Positions 61,194 to 64,000 of a DNA stretch of 64,000 nt are shown piece by piece (position 1 is the first letter of the stretch; each line of letters opens with the position of its first letter). This stretch comes from Ruegeria arenilitoris. Its GTDB lineage: Bacteria; Pseudomonadota; Alphaproteobacteria; Rhodobacterales; Rhodobacteraceae. The DNA lies in contig NZ_WPYP01000015.1 of NCBI RefSeq assembly GCF_013030985.1, positions 24,878 through 88,877 on the forward strand, given 5' to 3'. Under the pieces are notes generated by a model. That model was given only the letters and a program-made list of their open reading frames with translations, did not search any database and was not told the DNA's origin. Position numbers and translations under genes: made by a program.

Positions 61194-62315
61194 TTAGTTG
61201 CTCGGCGTCATGTCCACGATTGTGGGTTCGCGATTGCCACTTGTGTCGAAGACAATCATTTCATCGCCCATTGCCGCGAAATCGATTTGCTTCATATCAA
61301 CCATGTGGACCGTCCGATCATACATCGTGTGATAATAGTAGACGAGGTTCTGGGAGTCGCTGGCGGTCGTGATTTGTGTTGCACTGTAGAGTAAATCACT
61401 CGACTGGACATCATCCTGCGCGCCCTCGGCGGCGTCGGGGGGAATGTTGAAGTTGTCGAGGATACGGAACGCTTCACGCACCGTATCGTAACCGCCTTCG
61501 GTATCACGTGCAGTTTGTGAAAACGCTACGGCTCGGACAAAACGTGACGGAGGTGTGAAGTCACCCGGCAAGCCCATCATGCCGCTTCCCGCTCCAAGTG
61601 GAGCAAAGGTAACACCGCTGGCCTCGACTTCCGGAAGGCCAATCGCCGACAAGTTGACGTAATTGTTGAGGTTTGTCATGTGCCAGTCATAGGTTGGAGA
61701 ATTGGTGATGACACCAAGGGGGGCATCAAAAACCGTCAGTTCACCATCAATGTACTCGACGACGATCCGCCCACCGAAACGGTCTGCCACCAGCATGTGA
61801 AGTGGAAACGGAAAACCGAGGGCCTCATCCACTACGCCTACGACACGTATGTCCTTGAGACCGGCCTGCGCCTCTTCAACCGTTTCGAACTGCGAGAGGA
61901 CGTAGCTGGCCAGCAAGTCACCGGGGATGGAGTTATCAGCAAGGTCGGGAAGGTATTCCTGATACTCTGTGAAGCCGGGCAAGTAAAACAGCCCCGCAGT
62001 CAAACCAACCTCATTGATCCCGTCGGCGGGCGCGCCATGATCCAGCATACTGACGCCGACCATGCCATAGCGACCGGTCCACGTCGCGCCATCCTGCCCG
62101 TCCGGCATCGCGCCTGCGCTGTAGGTAAAGCCCCTGGGAATTATGTTTACCTTCGTTTCCAGATCGAACGGGCCCCACTCTGCGGTTCGAGCACGAATGA
62201 TGCTGCCGTCGGTTCCCGTCAGCATGATCCCGGTGCAAGCCCACGCCATTGATACGGAGGCAATCAACGCGACGCTGGCCCGAGCAACCGCCTTTAGAAA
62301 TCTCTTTAGTGTCAA
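61194..62315 (-). CDS. exported choloylglycine hydrolase/penicillin V acylase family enzyme
   Basis: A 373-aa Ntn-type linear amide hydrolase. A signal peptide (VALIASVSMAWA) ends directly before C27, which becomes the N-terminal nucleophile in CTGIMLTGTDGS. RTAEWG supplies the conserved arginine, and ITNSPTYDWHMTNLNNY is the family's asparagine-rich strand. Members cleave bile-salt amides, penicillin V or acyl-homoserine lactones. Exported, so it acts in the periplasm. Not linked to a clear operon; convergent with the GH1 gene, 8 nt apart. Confidence 0.85.
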   Translation of the reverse strand: MTLKRFLKAVARASVALIASVSMAWACTGIMLTGTDGSIIRARTAEWGPFDLETKVNIIPRGFTYSAGAMPDGQDGATWTGRYGMVGVSMLDHGAPADGINEVGLTAGLFYLPGFTEYQEYLPDLADNSIPGDLLASYVLSQFETVEEAQAGLKDIRVVGVVDEALGFPFPLHMLVADRFGGRIVVEYIDGELTVFDAPLGVITNSPTYDWHMTNLNNYVNLSAIGLPEVEASGVTFAPLGAGSGMMGLPGDFTPPSRFVRAVAFSQTARDTEGGYDTVREAFRILDNFNIPPDAAEGAQDDVQSSDLLYSATQITTASDSQNLVYYYHTMYDRTVHMVDMKQIDFAAMGDEMIVFDTSGNREPTIVDMTPSN

Positions 62316-62752
62316 TGCTCTTCTCCTGTCGGAAAGCTCTGGATGGATAATCGCATTCTATCGTGAAGTTAGTGTATCAGACGACTGCTGCGCAGATGAA
62401 AGAATACACTGACTTTGAGAATTCCGGCAGATCAGCAACTGGAAGCACAGGTGATGGAAGGTCCTCACATAGGGTTGGCCGCCACGTCCGTTGCACCAAG
62501 GATCGCTATGAGGGGATACGAGAGTCGAACTCCAAACCCAACGTTCATGCAAGGCGCGGCTGAAGGCAGGGAAGAGCTCAAATTACCAGATGCTGCACTG
62601 AGCGTGATTGCCAGCAAAACGCAGAAAGCGGCCAGGCGTATAGGCGGGACGAATGGCCAGAAGACCCGCGGGGTAATCGATTATCCCCCAAAAAACTTAG
62701 GGTTTCATTTTTTGCGCCAGCATTGAGCAGTTACAGACACGCACACTTGGAA
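62316..62752. other. 437-nt stretch with no recognised gene
   Basis: Promoter side of the choloylglycine-hydrolase gene, then sequence in which no family was recognised. A string near 62515-62545 resembles a tRNA T-arm on the minus strand, but no cloverleaf can be drawn. Short frames here look random. Confidence 0.4.
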
Positions 62753-63018
62753 ATGCTGGCTGACGGATATGGATTGACGCTGACGACCAGCGTGCCAGAG
62801 GCGCGGGACGCTTAGATCACGGGGCTTGATCACATCCTTGCAGCCACTTTTGGCGCAAGCGACACTTTTTCCGCTGCCGTTACAGCCGATCCGGGTTTCG
62901 CCCTCGGTCACGCTGGGCCTGCTCGGGCTCGAATGTATGATGGCGATATGCCTAGCGCCCAAGAGGCGATGGTGTCGGCCCGCGCCTACGCGTCAGGGTT
63001 GACCTCGCGTGAGGAGGG
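62753..63018 (+). pseudogene. fragment of a tetratricopeptide-repeat protein
   Basis: Reads MLADGYGLTLTTSVPEARDA, a TAG at 62813-62815 (probably from TAC), then ITGLDHILAATFGASDTF, TADPGFALGHAGPARARMYDGDM and AQEAMVSARAYASGLTSRE, the latter typical of paired TPR helices. The frame is cut at about 63018, just before the IS3-family relic. Only the N-terminal part is left. Confidence 0.6.
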
Positions 63019-63084
63019 TCAATGTTCGTCCTCAGAGTTTTTCGGAGGTTGTGTCTGTTTCGAAGCGGAAGCTCTGGTTCGCTT

Positions 63085-63530
63085 ACAGCTTCAGTTTGGC
63101 GTCGAGATAATCCGCCAATTCGGCAGCGACGGTGGCGTGATTGCATCCGGGTGCCTCCACCGCCAGTTCCAGCGTATCGGTGACATCTCTGGCCTTCATC
63201 GCCATGCAAAGTTTCCGAGCAAGGATGTAGCGGCTTTAATCGTCGAGGATCGTTCCGAGATAGAACCAGCCCCAGCCGATGACCTTGAGAAATGTGAAGT
63301 CGGCCTGCCAAGGTTCGTTTGGGCGGATGGTTTTGTCCCGGAACTCGTCCGGACAACGACATGGGCCGGGGCTGTGATCAGGTCCTCTGCCTTGAGGATG
63401 CGGTAAGCCGAGTGTTCCGAGACAAAATGAGGCATTCCCTCGGCCAGGAAAAATACAGGCTCTCGGCGACCCCCTCCCCGCGACACAGCGCGGCAATGCT
63501 CTCCTCACCTTTAGGCCAGCCAGATGAGGC
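63085..63530 (-). mobile_element. degenerate IS3-family insertion sequence remnant
   Basis: On the minus strand the pieces read KGEESIAALCRGEGVAESLYFSW (OrfA C-terminal region), then after a deletion FVSEHSAYRILKAEDLITAP, after a frameshift DEFRDKTIRPNEPWQADFTFLK and VIGWGWFYLGTILDD, TAA at 63236-63238 (from a tyrosine codon), SRYILARKLCMAMKARDVTD and, after another deletion, ELADYLDAKLKL. OrfB DDE residues are partly lost. Terminal repeats not found. Not mobile any more. Confidence 0.78.
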
Positions 63531-63774
63531 CGCTCACCACGAGAACGTCAACTGCCTAAGTCTGCAACAGATCCCGCGCAACATACCTACACTTAGCGAA
63601 TTGCGATTTGATGTCAGCATAAGGATCGAAAGCTGCCATAAGAATTTTGAGGCGAGGACTCGGTCAGGTAATGAACTTGCAAAGCGCGAGGAAAGCACCG
63701 GCGAGCTATTGGGGTGGATGACACGCAGGTGACCTCCCTGTCGCAACGAAAAATTGACCCGAAAAAATGGAAAA
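63531..63774. other. 244-nt stretch with no recognised gene
   Basis: Between the IS3 relic and the terminator. Frames in both strands stay open for up to 70 codons but show no family resemblance. More AT-rich than the rest of the window, consistent with decayed DNA. Confidence 0.35.
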
Positions 63775-63812
63775 ACCCCGGCACGCTGTTCTGGCTGACT
63801 GCGTGTCGGGGT
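63775..63812 (-). terminator. rho-independent terminator of the agmatinase-family gene
   Basis: ACCCCGACACGC and GCGTGCCGGGGT (minus strand) form a 12-bp stem with one G-T pair and a 14-nt loop, followed by TTTTCC. It lies 39 nt downstream of the minus-strand stop at 63852. Confidence 0.78.
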
Positions 63813-63851
63813 ATCCAGGCATTCGAGATGAAGAATGCCTTGGGAGGGAGC

Positions 63852-64000
63852 CTACTTTCTGTTGTGGAAAATGAACCCGATGAAGTTCAACAACAATTGA
63901 GCTGCCAGAATCTGGGTGCTTTCCGTTTGATCATAAGCTGGGGCGACCTCGACCAAGTCGATGCCGACCACATCTCCACGCATGCTCAGCCCCTGCAGGA
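63852..64000 (-). CDS. agmatinase/ureohydrolase family protein, 3' end only
   Basis: The window's right edge cuts a minus-strand gene; 49 codons remain. GLSMRGDVVGIDLVEVAPAYD is the conserved C-terminal block of agmatinase/guanidino-hydrolases (SpeB family), with the QTEST and ILAAQLL helix after it. Stop TAG at 63852-63854. The manganese-binding motifs are outside the window, so the exact substrate cannot be told. Confidence 0.8.
   Translation of the reverse strand, partial: LQGLSMRGDVVGIDLVEVAPAYDQTESTQILAAQLLLNFIGFIFHNRK

Noticed and set aside
62515..62545. tRNA-like T-arm string (GGAGTTCGACTC on the minus strand), possibly an att site.
   Set aside because: The flanks do not fold into a cloverleaf, no CCA-like end or integrase is present, and the T-stem pairs poorly.
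1..64000. CRISPR arrays, rRNA or prophage.
   Set aside because: No regularly spaced repeats, rRNA-like stretches, phage structural genes or integrases were seen.

Overview
The window is high-GC, densely packed alphaproteobacterial DNA. Gene content points to the Roseobacter group (Rhodobacteraceae): several dimethylglycine-dehydrogenase-like flavoproteins next to MttB-type methyltransferases, TRAP transporters, an agl alpha-glucoside locus with a LacI regulator, and a full paa operon set with both PaaX and a TetR regulator. No rRNA, tRNA or CRISPR was found. It is an accessory catabolic region, a row of self-contained uptake/degradation modules, most with their own divergent regulator.

Layout. 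(1) 129-7244: a TRAP transporter (dctQMP), a three-subunit flavin/2Fe-2S amino-acid or opine dehydrogenase and a RidA protein, with a divergent LysR gene. (2) 7390-13554: N-methyl module A, with an MttB-family methyltransferase, an enolase-superfamily enzyme, a DMGDH-like enzyme and a divergent LysR. (3) 13560-16545: decayed genes, namely an M81 (MlrC-like) peptidase with at least four lesions, an ABC family-5 binding protein with two stops and a frameshift, an orphan ORF and a flavoprotein fragment. (4) 16533-26854: N-methyl module B, with MttB, a class III aminotransferase, two DMGDH-like enzymes, a ThDP enzyme and a divergent LysR. (5) 27126-32043: CitE-like lyase, MaoC-type hydratase, class III CoA-transferase, acyl-CoA dehydrogenase and a divergent LysR, closely matching the itaconate degradation (ict/ich/ccl) locus of Pseudomonas aeruginosa.

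(6) 32400-52167: phenylacetate catabolism. PaaK activates phenylacetate. PaaABCDE epoxidises the ring. PaaG isomerises and PaaZ opens the ring and oxidises the aldehyde. A fused hydratase/hydroxyacyl-CoA dehydrogenase and a thiolase finish the beta-oxidation. PaaI, PaaY and a hot-dog thioesterase can recover CoA. The locus also carries an extra PaaA/PaaC-like ferritin-fold protein, a 66-residue unknown protein, a cytochrome P450 and a TRAP transporter. Three nearly identical 19-bp sites lie before the thiolase operon, before paaZ, and between the divergent hydratase and paaG genes. They look like operators for the TetR protein encoded in the locus.

(7) 52292-61185: aglEFGAK alpha-glucoside uptake and hydrolysis, divergent from aglR and a GH1 beta-glucosidase, with two AAAGCGCTTT palindromes between. 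(8) 61194-64000: an exported choloylglycine-hydrolase-family enzyme, a broken TPR gene, an IS3-family relic, and the 3' end of an agmatinase-family gene with its terminator.

Start codons were moved inward where the longest reading frame ran into the upstream gene. Functions of the N-methyl modules and of the first dehydrogenase are class-level assignments; their substrates are not visible from sequence.
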